A program made the translations under genes and the position numbers. A stretch of DNA of 64,000 nucleotides from Pseudomonas rustica (lineage in GTDB: Bacteria; Pseudomonadota; Gammaproteobacteria; Pseudomonadales; Pseudomonadaceae). A model generated the notes under the pieces. That model was not told the origin of the DNA. It worked only from the letters and a program-made list of their open reading frames with translations, and ran no database searches. Each line of letters begins with the position of its first letter. The stretch's first letter is position 1. Shown piece after piece: positions 25,357-33,993 of this stretch. The DNA lies in contig NZ_JAGYHF010000007.1 in the NCBI RefSeq assembly GCF_018336155.1, forward strand, positions 62,001-126,000, given 5' to 3'.

Positions 25357-25964
25357 TCCCCGGTCTCCTCAAAATGCTCCACCGTGGCGAAGACTTTCAG
25401 CCGCGCCCGATGCAGCAGCACACGGACATTGGAGAGCGAGATCTCCAGAAGATTACAGATCTCTTCCAGCTCCAGACCCTGCCGTTCGCGCAGCAGCAAA
25501 ACACTGCTTTGCAGCTCCGACAGACTCAGCAGCGTGTGCTCAAGACAGTCGCGCAATTCACCTTCGGTGAGTAGTGCTTCGGGGGTGTCCTGGTGCCAGG
25601 CGAACGGGGCGATCAGCCAATGGCCGTCACCGGGGGAGAAGCGGTCGTCGTCAATGCTGCCGTGGGGTGACGGCAAGTCATCCATCAGCACTTCGCGGCG
25701 ATTTTGCTTGTAGCGGCTTTTGGCGGAATTGGCGGTGATGGTCAGCAGCCAGGTTTTCAGGCTGGAACGACCTTCGAAGGTGCCGATATGGCGAACCACG
25801 GAAAGCCAGGCGTCCTGCACCACTTCTTCGACGTGACGCTGGCCGACGATGGCATAGGCCACGGCGCGCATCGCGCTTTGATAGGTGCTGACCAGTTCCT
25901 TGAAAGCCTTCTGCTCACCGGCCAGCAGGCGTTCGAGCAGTTGGGTGTCGTCCGTTACGGCCAT
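25350..25964 (-). CDS. ECF-type RNA polymerase sigma factor
   Basis: A 204-residue sigma-70 family factor of the extracytoplasmic-function group. Region 2 spans about residues 20-90 (RHVEEVVQDAWLSVVRHI is the core-binding and -10 part), and region 4 is SLSELQSSVLLLRERQGLELEEICNLL onward, split here, with the recognition helix ISLSNVRVLLHRAR. Start at 25964 has GAGG five bases upstream. The linker (residues 95-130) is long and acidic. It forms a pair with the overlapping anti-sigma gene. Target promoters are unknown; the nearby porin and FabH-like genes are possible but unproven. Confidence 0.92.
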   Translation of the reverse strand: MAVTDDTQLLERLLAGEQKAFKELVSTYQSAMRAVAYAIVGQRHVEEVVQDAWLSVVRHIGTFEGRSSLKTWLLTITANSAKSRYKQNRREVLMDDLPSPHGSIDDDRFSPGDGHWLIAPFAWHQDTPEALLTEGELRDCLEHTLLSLSELQSSVLLLRERQGLELEEICNLLEISLSNVRVLLHRARLKVFATVEHFEETGEC

Positions 25965-25990
25965 TGGCGCCTCTTTTTCGTAGGGTCAAA

Positions 25991-26060
25991 AGCAAAAGAT
26001 CGCAGCCTGCGGCAGCTCCTACAAGGATCAGTGCAGGAGCTGCCGAAGGCTACGATCTCT
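25991..26060. repeat. F2 inverted repeat pair, one arm diverged
   Basis: AAAGATCGCAGCCTGCGGCA faces an imperfect partner GCAGGAGCTGCCGAAGGCTA, where a G-to-A change breaks one pair. It lies between the sigma and FabH-like genes. Confidence 0.85.
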
Positions 26061-26069
26061 TGGGCGCGA

Positions 26070-27191
26070 TCAACGTTTACGCAGGATCACGCTGCCGATC
26101 GAGTAACCGGCACCGAACGAGCTCAGCACGGCCAGCGAACCGGCGGCCAGATCGTCCTGATATTTGTGGAACGCGATGACCGAACCCGCCGAGCTGGTGT
26201 TGGCGTAGGTGTCGAGAATCACCGGGGCTTCTTCTTCGGTGGCTTCGCGACCGAGCAACTTGCGCACGATCAGGTGGTTCATGCTCAGGTTGGCCTGGTG
26301 CAGCCAGAAGCGCTTCACGTCGCCGACGTTGAGTTGGTTCTCTTGCAGGTGCTCACCGATCAACTCGGCAACCATCGGGCAGACGTCCTTGAACACCTTG
26401 CGGCCTTCCTGTACGAACAGCTTGTCGCGGGCACCGACGCCCTCTTCTGCTGCGCGGTTAAGGAAGCCGAAATTGTTGCGGATGTTGTTGGAGAACTTGG
26501 TCAGCAGTTTGGTGCTGACCACGTCGAACTGGTGCTTGGACGTCGCGGTGTCAGCACGCTCGATGATCACCGCAGTCGCGGCGTCGCCGAAGATGAAGTG
26601 GCTGTCGCGGTCACGGAAGTTCAGGTGACCGGTGCAGACTTCCGGGTTGACCATCAGGATCGCCCGGGCCTGGCCCAGTTGCACGCTGTTGGCGGCGGCC
26701 TGAATGCCGAAGGTCGCCGAGGAGCAAGCGACGTTCATGTCGAAACCGAAGCCTTGAATGCCCAGCGCTTCCTGGACTTCGATGGCGATGGCCGGGTAGG
26801 CGCGTTGCAGGTTGGAGCAGGCGACGATCACGCCGTCGATGTCAGCGGCGGTTTTGCCGGCGCGTTGCAGGGCCTGTTCGGCCGCGCCGATGGCCATCTG
26901 GCAGAGTACCGACCATTCGTCGTTGGAACGCTCGGGCAGGCGCGGGGCCATGCGCTGCGGGTCAAGGATGCCGTCCTTGTCCATGACAAAGCGGCTTTTG
27001 ATGCCCGAGGCTTTTTCGATGAAGGCTGCGCTGGACTCGGTCAGGGCCTGGACTTCGCCGCTGGCGATCGCGTCGGCGTTGTCGGCGTTGAATTGCGCGA
27101 CGTAAGTATTGAAAGACTGCACCAGCTCTTCGTTGGAGATGCTGTTGGCCGGGGTGTACAGGCCGGTGCCGCTGATGACGACGTTATGCAT
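26070..27191 (-). CDS. beta-ketoacyl-ACP synthase III-like enzyme (PA3286 type)
   Basis: A 373-residue thiolase-fold condensing enzyme. The triad is intact: Cys156 in NVACSSATF, His298 in WLHQANLSM, Asn331 in TYANTSSAGS. It is longer than E. coli FabH (317) because of an insert near residues 20-85. It resembles PA3286 of P. aeruginosa, which joins octanoyl-CoA from beta-oxidation with malonyl-ACP and so feeds fatty-acid synthesis. Start at 27191; the longer frame to 27245 lacks support. The ribosome site is weak (AGAGAAA). It is monocistronic. Confidence 0.88.
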   Translation of the reverse strand: MHNVVISGTGLYTPANSISNEELVQSFNTYVAQFNADNADAIASGEVQALTESSAAFIEKASGIKSRFVMDKDGILDPQRMAPRLPERSNDEWSVLCQMAIGAAEQALQRAGKTAADIDGVIVACSNLQRAYPAIAIEVQEALGIQGFGFDMNVACSSATFGIQAAANSVQLGQARAILMVNPEVCTGHLNFRDRDSHFIFGDAATAVIIERADTATSKHQFDVVSTKLLTKFSNNIRNNFGFLNRAAEEGVGARDKLFVQEGRKVFKDVCPMVAELIGEHLQENQLNVGDVKRFWLHQANLSMNHLIVRKLLGREATEEEAPVILDTYANTSSAGSVIAFHKYQDDLAAGSLAVLSSFGAGYSIGSVILRKR

Positions 27192-27518
27192 GGTCGTTTC
27201 TCTAATCTGTTCAGGCAGAAAGTGCTGGAACCGTCGTACCAACACACAAAGGGTCTATTCCCATCCGGGGGACGCAAACCTGGCATCGTTTTATTCCGCC
27301 ACGCGACACGGCCGAAGGCTCTGGGTCGCGAAACCGGCGTTTATGGTCGCGAAGTTTGCCATAAACGCAGGGATTTGGCCCCTTTCTCAAGCACAACACG
27401 AATGATCGTTCCCACGCTCCTGCGTGGGAACGCAGCCCGTGACGCTCCGCGTCACTGGACGCGGAGCGTCCCCAGAGGCGTTTCCACGCAGAGCGTGGGA
27501 ACGATCAGCGGTGGGGGC
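27192..27518. other. intergenic region with an F3 repeat
   Basis: The 327 bases between the FabH-like and hrpA genes hold the promoter side of the FabH-like gene, an F3 repeat (27404-27506) and no believable gene. Confidence 0.6.
27404..27506. repeat. F3 composite inverted repeat, copy B
   Basis: Same layout as copy A at 21165, nearly identical in the inner dyad. Differences are confined to the loop and to one inserted T at GCTCCTGCGTGGG, which breaks the first small palindrome. Confidence 0.9.
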
Positions 27519-30500
27519 TCAGGGTTCGACCTGGCTCCACTGTTTGCTCAGGCGTTTGTCGGAGATCGGGGTTTTCGTGCCCAACTGCTGGGCGAACAGG
27601 GAAACCCGGTATTCCTCCAGCCACCAGCGGTACAACTCAAGCTGCGGATCGCGTTTGCCTTCCTGTGCATGCTTGGCGGCGCGAGCCTGATATTGCGCCC
27701 AGAGACCGGCCAGTTCGCCGCTCCAGACGCGATCCTTCTGCACCTGCGCGCCAAGTTTCTCGAAACGCTGCTCTACCGCTTTCAGGTAACGCGGGATTTC
27801 TTTGAGCCACTGCATCGGCGTCTCGCGCACGAACCCCGGATACACCAGGTTACTAATCTGCTGCTTGATGTCATTCAGTGCCACGGCCTGAGCGAGGTCA
27901 ATCTTGCCTTTGAAGCGCTTCTGCAAACCGTGCCACAGCTTGAGAATCTCCAGGGTCAACCGCGCCACACGTTCAGCGTGCTCGGTCCAACCGCCGCGTT
28001 TGCGCTCCGCCAACGCCGCCAGACCGGCGCCGTCACGCGGCAACGGGTCTTCGCCTTCGAGAATGCAGCTGTCGAGGCTGGCCAGCAGAATGTCTTCGAC
28101 CAGCGCATCGACCCGGCCCAAATCGCGATAGAGCAGGCCCAACTCAGTCTGCCCCGGCAACTTGCTGCGCAGAAACTTCGCCGGCTCGGCCAGTTGCTGC
28201 ATCAACAAACGCTGCAACGCACGACGATGCTGGAATTCGGCCTCGGCCGGGGTCGAGAAACGCCCTTCCTTGACCGTACCGCCCTCTTCGACCAGCGCCG
28301 GATACACCGTCATCGACAGCCCGGCGATCTTCTGTTGAGTCTTTTCCGCAACCGGTGCGAAGACTTTCGCCTCTACCGGTTGCTGACTTTTCGCACTCTG
28401 CGGCACCGCTAACGCGGCCTGACTGGCCTCGGCAAAACGCGCGGTCAGCTCGGCCAGATCACGTCCTTCACCGAGGAATTTGCCTTGGCCGTCGACGATT
28501 TCCAGGTTCATCCGCAGATGCCCTTCGACGCCTTGCTCAGCCTCCGCCCACGCTTCATCGCTGACCCGCGCGCCGGTCATGCGCAACAGCTCACGGCCCA
28601 GCGCTTGCGGCAACGAACCCTCGGCGAAAGTCATGCGTTGCAACGCAGCCTTGATGAAGTCCGGCACCGGCACGAAATTCTTGCGCAAGGCTTTCGGCAA
28701 GTTACGCACGAGGGCGATGCACTTGGCCTCGATCAGCCCCGGCACCAGCCACTCCAGACGCTCCGGCGGCAGCATCGGCAACAGCGGCGCCGGCACACGC
28801 AAGGTCACGCCGTCGCGCGGGTGGTTGGGTTCGAAGTGATAAGTCAGCGCCAGTTCCAGATCGCCGATGTGCAGCGTGTCCGGGTAATGCATCGCGGTGA
28901 CTTCACTGGCCTCGCGGGCCAGCACGTCTTCTTCGCGCATGATCAACAGCTGCGGATCTTTCTGGCTATTGATGCGATACCAACTGTCGAAGGTCGCGGT
29001 CTGGTGAATCTCCGCTGGCAAGCGTGCGTCGTAGAAGGCGTAGAGGGTTTCTTCGTCGGCAAGAATGTCGCGGCGACGGGCCTTCGCTTCGAGTTCGTCG
29101 AGTTGTTCCAGCAGTTGTTTGTTCGCGGTCAGGCACTTGGCTTTCGACTGAATTTCGCCGCGCACTAGACCTTCGCGGATAAACAGCTCGCGGGAAACCA
29201 CTGGATCCACCGGGCCGTAATGCACGGGGCGACGACCAACCACGATCAACCCGAACAGAGTGATCTGCTCGAACGCGACGACCTGGCCGCGCTTCTTTTC
29301 CCAGTGCGGTTCGAAGTGGTTTTTCTTGATCAGGTGCCCGGCCAGCGGTTCGATCCAGTCAGCGTCGATCTTGGCGACCATGCGCGCGTAAAGCTTGGTG
29401 GTTTCCACCAGTTCGGCGGTCATCAACCATTGCGGACGCTTCTTGCCGATGCCCGACGACGGATGAATCCAGAAACGTCGCTGCCGCGCGCCGAGGTAAT
29501 CGCCGTCCTCGGTTTTTTGACCGATCTGGCTGAGCAGACCGACCAGCACGGCTTTGTGCAGCTTCGGATAATCCGCCGGCTCTTTGTTCAGGCTCAACTG
29601 CATGTCGCGGCAGATCAAGCTCAACTGGCGATGGGAATCGCGCCACTCGCGCAGACGCAGGTAGTTGAGGAAATTCTTCCGGCACCAGTTGCGCAGCGGA
29701 CTCGCGGTCAGGGCCTGGCGCTGTTCTTCGAAGCCACGCCAAAGATTCACCAATCCGGCGAAATCCGAGTCGATGTCTTTCCACTGCGCGTGGGCTTGAT
29801 CCGCCGCTTGCTGACGCTCCGGCGGGCGCTCGCGCGGATCCTGAATCGACATCGCACTGGCGACGATCAGCACTTCCTGCAGGCTGCCGAGCTTGGCCGC
29901 CTCAAGCAGCATGCGACCCATGCGCGGGTCGACCGGCAGACGCGCCAATTGGCGACCCAGCGGGGTCAACTGGCTGTTGCGATCCACCGCCGAGAGTTCT
30001 TGCAGGAGGTTGAAACCGTCGCTGATCGCCTTGCCGTCCGGCGGCTCGATAAACGGGAACGCGGTGATTTCGCCGAGGCGCAGATGCAGCATCTGCAAAA
30101 TGACCGCGGCGAGGTTGGTGCGCAGAATTTCCGGATCGGTAAATTCCGGACGCCCGAGGAAATCTTCCTCGCTGTACAAACGAATGCAGATACCCGGCTC
30201 GACCCGACCGCAACGGCCCTTACGCTGGTTGGCGCTGGCCTGGGAAATCGCCTCGATCGGCAGACGCTGCACCTTGGCGCGGTAGCTGTAACGGCTGATG
30301 CGCGCGGTGCCGCTGTCGATCACGTAACGGATGCCCGGTACGGTCAGCGAAGTCTCGGCGACGTTGGTCGCCAGCACCACGCGGCGGCCCGGGTGCGACT
30401 GGAAAATCCGCTGCTGCTCGGCCGGCGACAGGCGCGCGTACAGCGGCAGGATTTCAGTGTGTTTGAGTTGGGCTTTGCGCAGCATGTCGGCAGCGTCACG

Positions 30501-31430
30501 AATCTCGCGCTCGCCGGGCAGAAACACCAGCACATCGCCGGGACTGCGGCGTTCGCTGCGTTCGTAAGCGGCGATTTCATCGAGGGTGGCGAGGATCGCC
30601 TGATCCACCGTCAGGTCATCCTCGACACGGTTGCCCTCTTCGTCCTGCTCCAGGGTCAGCGGTCGATACCAAGTGTCGACCGGGAAGGTACGGCCGGAGA
30701 CTTCAACAATCGGCGCGTCGTCGAAGTGCTTGGAGAAGCGCTCCAGATCGATGGTCGCCGAGGTGATGATGACTTTTAGATCCGGGCGGCGCGGCAGCAG
30801 GGTTTTCAGGTAACCGAGCAGGAAGTCGATGTTGAGGCTGCGCTCGTGGGCTTCGTCGACGATGATCGTGTCGTAGCGTTCGAGGTAACGATCGTTCTGG
30901 GTTTCCGCGAGCAGGATGCCGTCGGTCATCAGCTTGATGAGCGTGTTGGAATCGCTCTGATCTTCGAAACGCACCTGATAGCCGACCAGCGACCCGAGCG
31001 GCGTGCCGAGTTCTTCGGCAACCCGACTGGCCACACTGCGGGCAGCGATTCGACGCGGCTGGGTGTGGCCGATCAAGCCGTGCTGACCGCGACCGATCTC
31101 CAGACAGATTTTCGGTAATTGCGTGGTTTTACCCGAGCCGGTTTCGCCGGCGATGATCAAGACCTGGTGCTTTTCCAGCGCTTTCTTGATCTCGTCGCGC
31201 TTGGCGGCGATCGGCAAACTGTCGTCGTAACGAATCACCGGCAGGCTGGCCTTGCGCGCCAGCACCTGATCACAGGACGCCTGCATGCGCGTCACCCACT
31301 GGGCCAGTTTGGCCTCATCAGGTTTCTTGCGCAGCTCAAGCAACTGTCGCCGCAGCCGGTGACGGTCGGCGAGCATGGCGTGGTCGAGGTTTTTCAGCAG
31401 TTTGTCGATGGAGGGCGATTCGTCGGTCAT
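27519..31430 (-). CDS. hrpA: ATP-dependent RNA helicase HrpA
   Basis: A 1303-residue DEAH-box helicase. Walker A is GETGSGKT (95-102), DEAH at 192-195, then SAT and the second RecA domain with TNVAETSLTVPGIRYVIDSG and QRKGRCGR. Winged-helix, ratchet and OB-like domains follow, then the long C-terminal DUF3418 part unique to HrpA (about residues 700-1290). In E. coli HrpA resolves stalled ribosomes and processes mRNA. Length equals the family norm, with no frameshift. It begins ATG ACC GAC at 31430; upstream lies the AT-richer unknown gene, so hrpA is monocistronic. Confidence 0.95.
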   Translation of the reverse strand: MTDESPSIDKLLKNLDHAMLADRHRLRRQLLELRKKPDEAKLAQWVTRMQASCDQVLARKASLPVIRYDDSLPIAAKRDEIKKALEKHQVLIIAGETGSGKTTQLPKICLEIGRGQHGLIGHTQPRRIAARSVASRVAEELGTPLGSLVGYQVRFEDQSDSNTLIKLMTDGILLAETQNDRYLERYDTIIVDEAHERSLNIDFLLGYLKTLLPRRPDLKVIITSATIDLERFSKHFDDAPIVEVSGRTFPVDTWYRPLTLEQDEEGNRVEDDLTVDQAILATLDEIAAYERSERRSPGDVLVFLPGEREIRDAADMLRKAQLKHTEILPLYARLSPAEQQRIFQSHPGRRVVLATNVAETSLTVPGIRYVIDSGTARISRYSYRAKVQRLPIEAISQASANQRKGRCGRVEPGICIRLYSEEDFLGRPEFTDPEILRTNLAAVILQMLHLRLGEITAFPFIEPPDGKAISDGFNLLQELSAVDRNSQLTPLGRQLARLPVDPRMGRMLLEAAKLGSLQEVLIVASAMSIQDPRERPPERQQAADQAHAQWKDIDSDFAGLVNLWRGFEEQRQALTASPLRNWCRKNFLNYLRLREWRDSHRQLSLICRDMQLSLNKEPADYPKLHKAVLVGLLSQIGQKTEDGDYLGARQRRFWIHPSSGIGKKRPQWLMTAELVETTKLYARMVAKIDADWIEPLAGHLIKKNHFEPHWEKKRGQVVAFEQITLFGLIVVGRRPVHYGPVDPVVSRELFIREGLVRGEIQSKAKCLTANKQLLEQLDELEAKARRRDILADEETLYAFYDARLPAEIHQTATFDSWYRINSQKDPQLLIMREEDVLAREASEVTAMHYPDTLHIGDLELALTYHFEPNHPRDGVTLRVPAPLLPMLPPERLEWLVPGLIEAKCIALVRNLPKALRKNFVPVPDFIKAALQRMTFAEGSLPQALGRELLRMTGARVSDEAWAEAEQGVEGHLRMNLEIVDGQGKFLGEGRDLAELTARFAEASQAALAVPQSAKSQQPVEAKVFAPVAEKTQQKIAGLSMTVYPALVEEGGTVKEGRFSTPAEAEFQHRRALQRLLMQQLAEPAKFLRSKLPGQTELGLLYRDLGRVDALVEDILLASLDSCILEGEDPLPRDGAGLAALAERKRGGWTEHAERVARLTLEILKLWHGLQKRFKGKIDLAQAVALNDIKQQISNLVYPGFVRETPMQWLKEIPRYLKAVEQRFEKLGAQVQKDRVWSGELAGLWAQYQARAAKHAQEGKRDPQLELYRWWLEEYRVSLFAQQLGTKTPISDKRLSKQWSQVEP

Positions 31431-31483
31431 CGGGTACGCAATTCGGTCGTCTGGTTATGCAAGGACGCGATTGTCGCAGAAAT

Positions 31484-31520
31484 CGGGCAGGGAATGCTCG
31501 CGAGGCCACTTCCCTGCCCG
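31484..31520 (-). terminator. stem-loop after the 764-residue gene
   Basis: An 11-bp stem (CGGGCAGGGAA / TTCCCTGCCCG) with a 15-base loop, followed on the minus strand by the short T-rich ATTTCTG. A probable but weak terminator. Confidence 0.6.
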
Positions 31521-31543
31521 TCTTGCTGTGCCGCTGATGATCG

Positions 31544-33838
31544 TCAGCCGCTAGTTCGCTCAAGCCTTTTCAGGCTAGGTGCCTGTGCCAAAGCAGCCAG
31601 ACTTTTGAGCGTGCCTTTGCCGGCTGCGCTCCTGACCAGTTCGGATACAAGACGATTGCCCGTCCCGCTCAGCATGAACCCGAAGACATCCAGCGAAGCG
31701 TAAAACAAACCCATCGCCGTATTTCCAGCAATGAAGTTTTTGATTGCGGTATAGAACGGTATAAACGCTAGTGCGGAACTGATCCACTTGTCGGCTTCGC
31801 CATCAATTTCGTCTTGCAACGACAGTCCCCATGCCGTTCTTTTTAGAGCATCTTCTGGGCCAATCAAATGTCGGGCGACAATTTGAGCGATGTAATGAGT
31901 AGTGCGAGTCGAGTACGTGTAATCGCCTGTAGCCGTTGAATCGATTGGCGTCCATGCCCCGACAACATCAGCGCGGTCAAACTCAAGTTCCTCTAGAATA
32001 ATCCCGTAGCGGGGGCCTGAATCATGCCCCTCATCGGCGTGTGCCAGCGTGTAGACATAATCACTACTGATGAATGTATAACCTCGCCCGTAATACCCGT
32101 TTATATCGGAAGACCCTATGCTGCCGCCGCGCCTCACATAACCCGTTTCAATTTCTACCGGGAGGTCATAATTCTTCTTGATTATTCCAGCACCCGGAAT
32201 GATTTCGTAATATTCAACGCCCCACCCTCCCGCAACTCGCAATAGAACGCCATGGCGCCACGTCAACTGGGCGACACGTGCCGCATAATTTTCAAAAGCT
32301 GAGTGAGCAAACCCGCACTGCAGGGAATAAACAGTAATCTCTCCTGTTTCCAGGTAGCGCCTGTCCTTGAGCGGTAATTGTGACAACAAGGACTTCACCA
32401 TTGTCATGTACCCGGCCCGCAGATTCTCGACATACGGCGTAAATGCCTGACTAAACAGTGTTCCGATACGAGGAAGAGTGTCCAGTCGATCGGCGTAACC
32501 AGACAACGGGTCATTGGCAAAATTCGAGGTAATCTTTTTACCGGGAACCCAGCCCCTCATGTAGATCTCGACCAACGACAATTTTACGTTGGCACCGTGG
32601 GACTCTCGGTATCTTGGCTCCTGCTCGTTCACGTAAGTATCGGAAGCAAAAAGACCAATCAACTCCCATTCCGCCAAGGCTTTGCGAGTGGGCATGACCG
32701 CACTTGAACTGATAATGCTTTCAGCCTGCTCCCATACCTGCTGATTGTAGACATCGCGTACCTGCTCGATATACGCGTCGTACTGCGCATCGGATTTGAT
32801 GCCGATGACACCGTTCATCACCCCCCATTGAATCAAGGTGGAACGCCATGCCTGCTGATCGATCAATGCTTGCTCGTTGGTAATCGGCCGCAACCCCGAG
32901 ACCGACATGACCTGACCAAAACTCATTGCGGCACAGATACCCGGTGTCTGTAGATCCAGACGCAAAGCCGTGGCATTGAACAATGCCCATGCGGTTGAAC
33001 CAAAGACCAGATCGCCAGGCAGGTCATAAACCGTCAGCGCCGGCGCAATCCCTGCAATCATCAGATACGCTGCCACGGTAGCGACGGGCGGTTCAAAATG
33101 GCCGGTCGCAAACAAATATGTTTCGACGTTTTGAACTACCGTTGTAGCGGGTAAACCCCAATTGTCGCTTTGCAACAGTTCATAGTCGGCGATGTAGCCA
33201 TTAGCATGCATATTCACCAGAATCGCGACCATGCACCACTCACTGGCGCTCTCGACGAAAGTAATGTTTTGAAACCGGGTTTGCAAATACACGCCCAACT
33301 GTTCTGCTTCAAACCCGGCTAGCAGCCGATCAATCTTCTGCTGAATAACGCTGTTGCCGTATTCGGTATCCCCGAGGGTCTCAATCAAGTGCTTTAACAG
33401 GCCGCGTGTATCATCGGAGCCCGGCCTGGAACTTATCCAGTCTTGTACAGCCGTTTCGATTTCGCTTCTGAGCGCATCGTTTATGTCCAGTACAAAACTC
33501 CATGATATGAGCTTAAGGTAATGGTTATTTCCCGTCAGGCGTGGAAGTGGTGTTATCAAAACTTGATACAGATTTTGACCTTGTTCAATGTTCCGGGGAA
33601 CGAGCCAGCCCTGGCTAAGAATAAATGCTTCCAGGCTAAGGGTACGATCCGCGCCGACCGCCTCATGTTCAATAATGGATGATTCTGGATGTACCGGCAT
33701 CCGCGCACTCTGCAGGCGCTCAAGTACTTCACTGGATGTCTCCACATTGTGCAATCCATGTTTTCGGTACATCTGTAAAAAGTTTTTCAGATTTTCAGCA
33801 TTGCCATACAGGCTCAGTTCGCCCACAGAAACATTCAT
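31544..33838 (-). CDS. large protein of unknown function, possibly toxin-like
   Basis: A 764-residue protein that I cannot place in a named family. It has no signal peptide. Most of it is mixed alpha/beta with many Trp and Tyr. Near residues 700-735 a hydrophobic block (SALAFIPFYTAIKNFIAGN, then GLFYASLDVFGFML) resembles the block FIPFYxCxxxxxxGNxxxAxxxxxLDxxxx seen in long Pseudomonas proteins with dermonecrotic-toxin-like (DUF6543) N-terminal regions. Those run on for hundreds of residues after this block; this one stops about 30 later, so it may be truncated or lack a catalytic end. Base composition is clearly less GC-rich than the neighbours hrpA and aceK. No immunity gene or secretion partner is next to it. 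Confidence 0.6.
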   Translation of the reverse strand: MNVSVGELSLYGNAENLKNFLQMYRKHGLHNVETSSEVLERLQSARMPVHPESSIIEHEAVGADRTLSLEAFILSQGWLVPRNIEQGQNLYQVLITPLPRLTGNNHYLKLISWSFVLDINDALRSEIETAVQDWISSRPGSDDTRGLLKHLIETLGDTEYGNSVIQQKIDRLLAGFEAEQLGVYLQTRFQNITFVESASEWCMVAILVNMHANGYIADYELLQSDNWGLPATTVVQNVETYLFATGHFEPPVATVAAYLMIAGIAPALTVYDLPGDLVFGSTAWALFNATALRLDLQTPGICAAMSFGQVMSVSGLRPITNEQALIDQQAWRSTLIQWGVMNGVIGIKSDAQYDAYIEQVRDVYNQQVWEQAESIISSSAVMPTRKALAEWELIGLFASDTYVNEQEPRYRESHGANVKLSLVEIYMRGWVPGKKITSNFANDPLSGYADRLDTLPRIGTLFSQAFTPYVENLRAGYMTMVKSLLSQLPLKDRRYLETGEITVYSLQCGFAHSAFENYAARVAQLTWRHGVLLRVAGGWGVEYYEIIPGAGIIKKNYDLPVEIETGYVRRGGSIGSSDINGYYGRGYTFISSDYVYTLAHADEGHDSGPRYGIILEELEFDRADVVGAWTPIDSTATGDYTYSTRTTHYIAQIVARHLIGPEDALKRTAWGLSLQDEIDGEADKWISSALAFIPFYTAIKNFIAGNTAMGLFYASLDVFGFMLSGTGNRLVSELVRSAAGKGTLKSLAALAQAPSLKRLERTSG

Positions 33839-33993
33839 ATACGCTAGCCCAGTTCAATTAGTGACAGTCCTCCACCATGGAAGGCATTTACGCAAACTAA
33901 TCAAACCGGGCGTACTGAGCTACTCACTAACTGTAAGCACGCACTACACAGAACACTTCAAACAATAAAAAACAGCCGCACCTGACTTAAGAT
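33839..33993. other. AT-rich gap upstream of the unknown gene
   Basis: These 155 bases are the 5' flank of the 764-residue gene and the 3' flank of aceK. They are AT-rich, with no clear ribosome site before the ATG at 33838 and no T-run terminator for aceK. No repeat or attachment site is seen. Confidence 0.5.

Noticed and set aside
25704..28412. Very long plus-strand open frame opposite the sigma, FabH-like and hrpA genes
   Set aside because: It is a GC-rich shadow frame with no protein family character, opposite three genes with clear catalytic motifs.
31440..33993. Integrated mobile element with attachment sites
   Set aside because: No direct repeats, integrase, transposase or tRNA gene borders the AT-richer gene.
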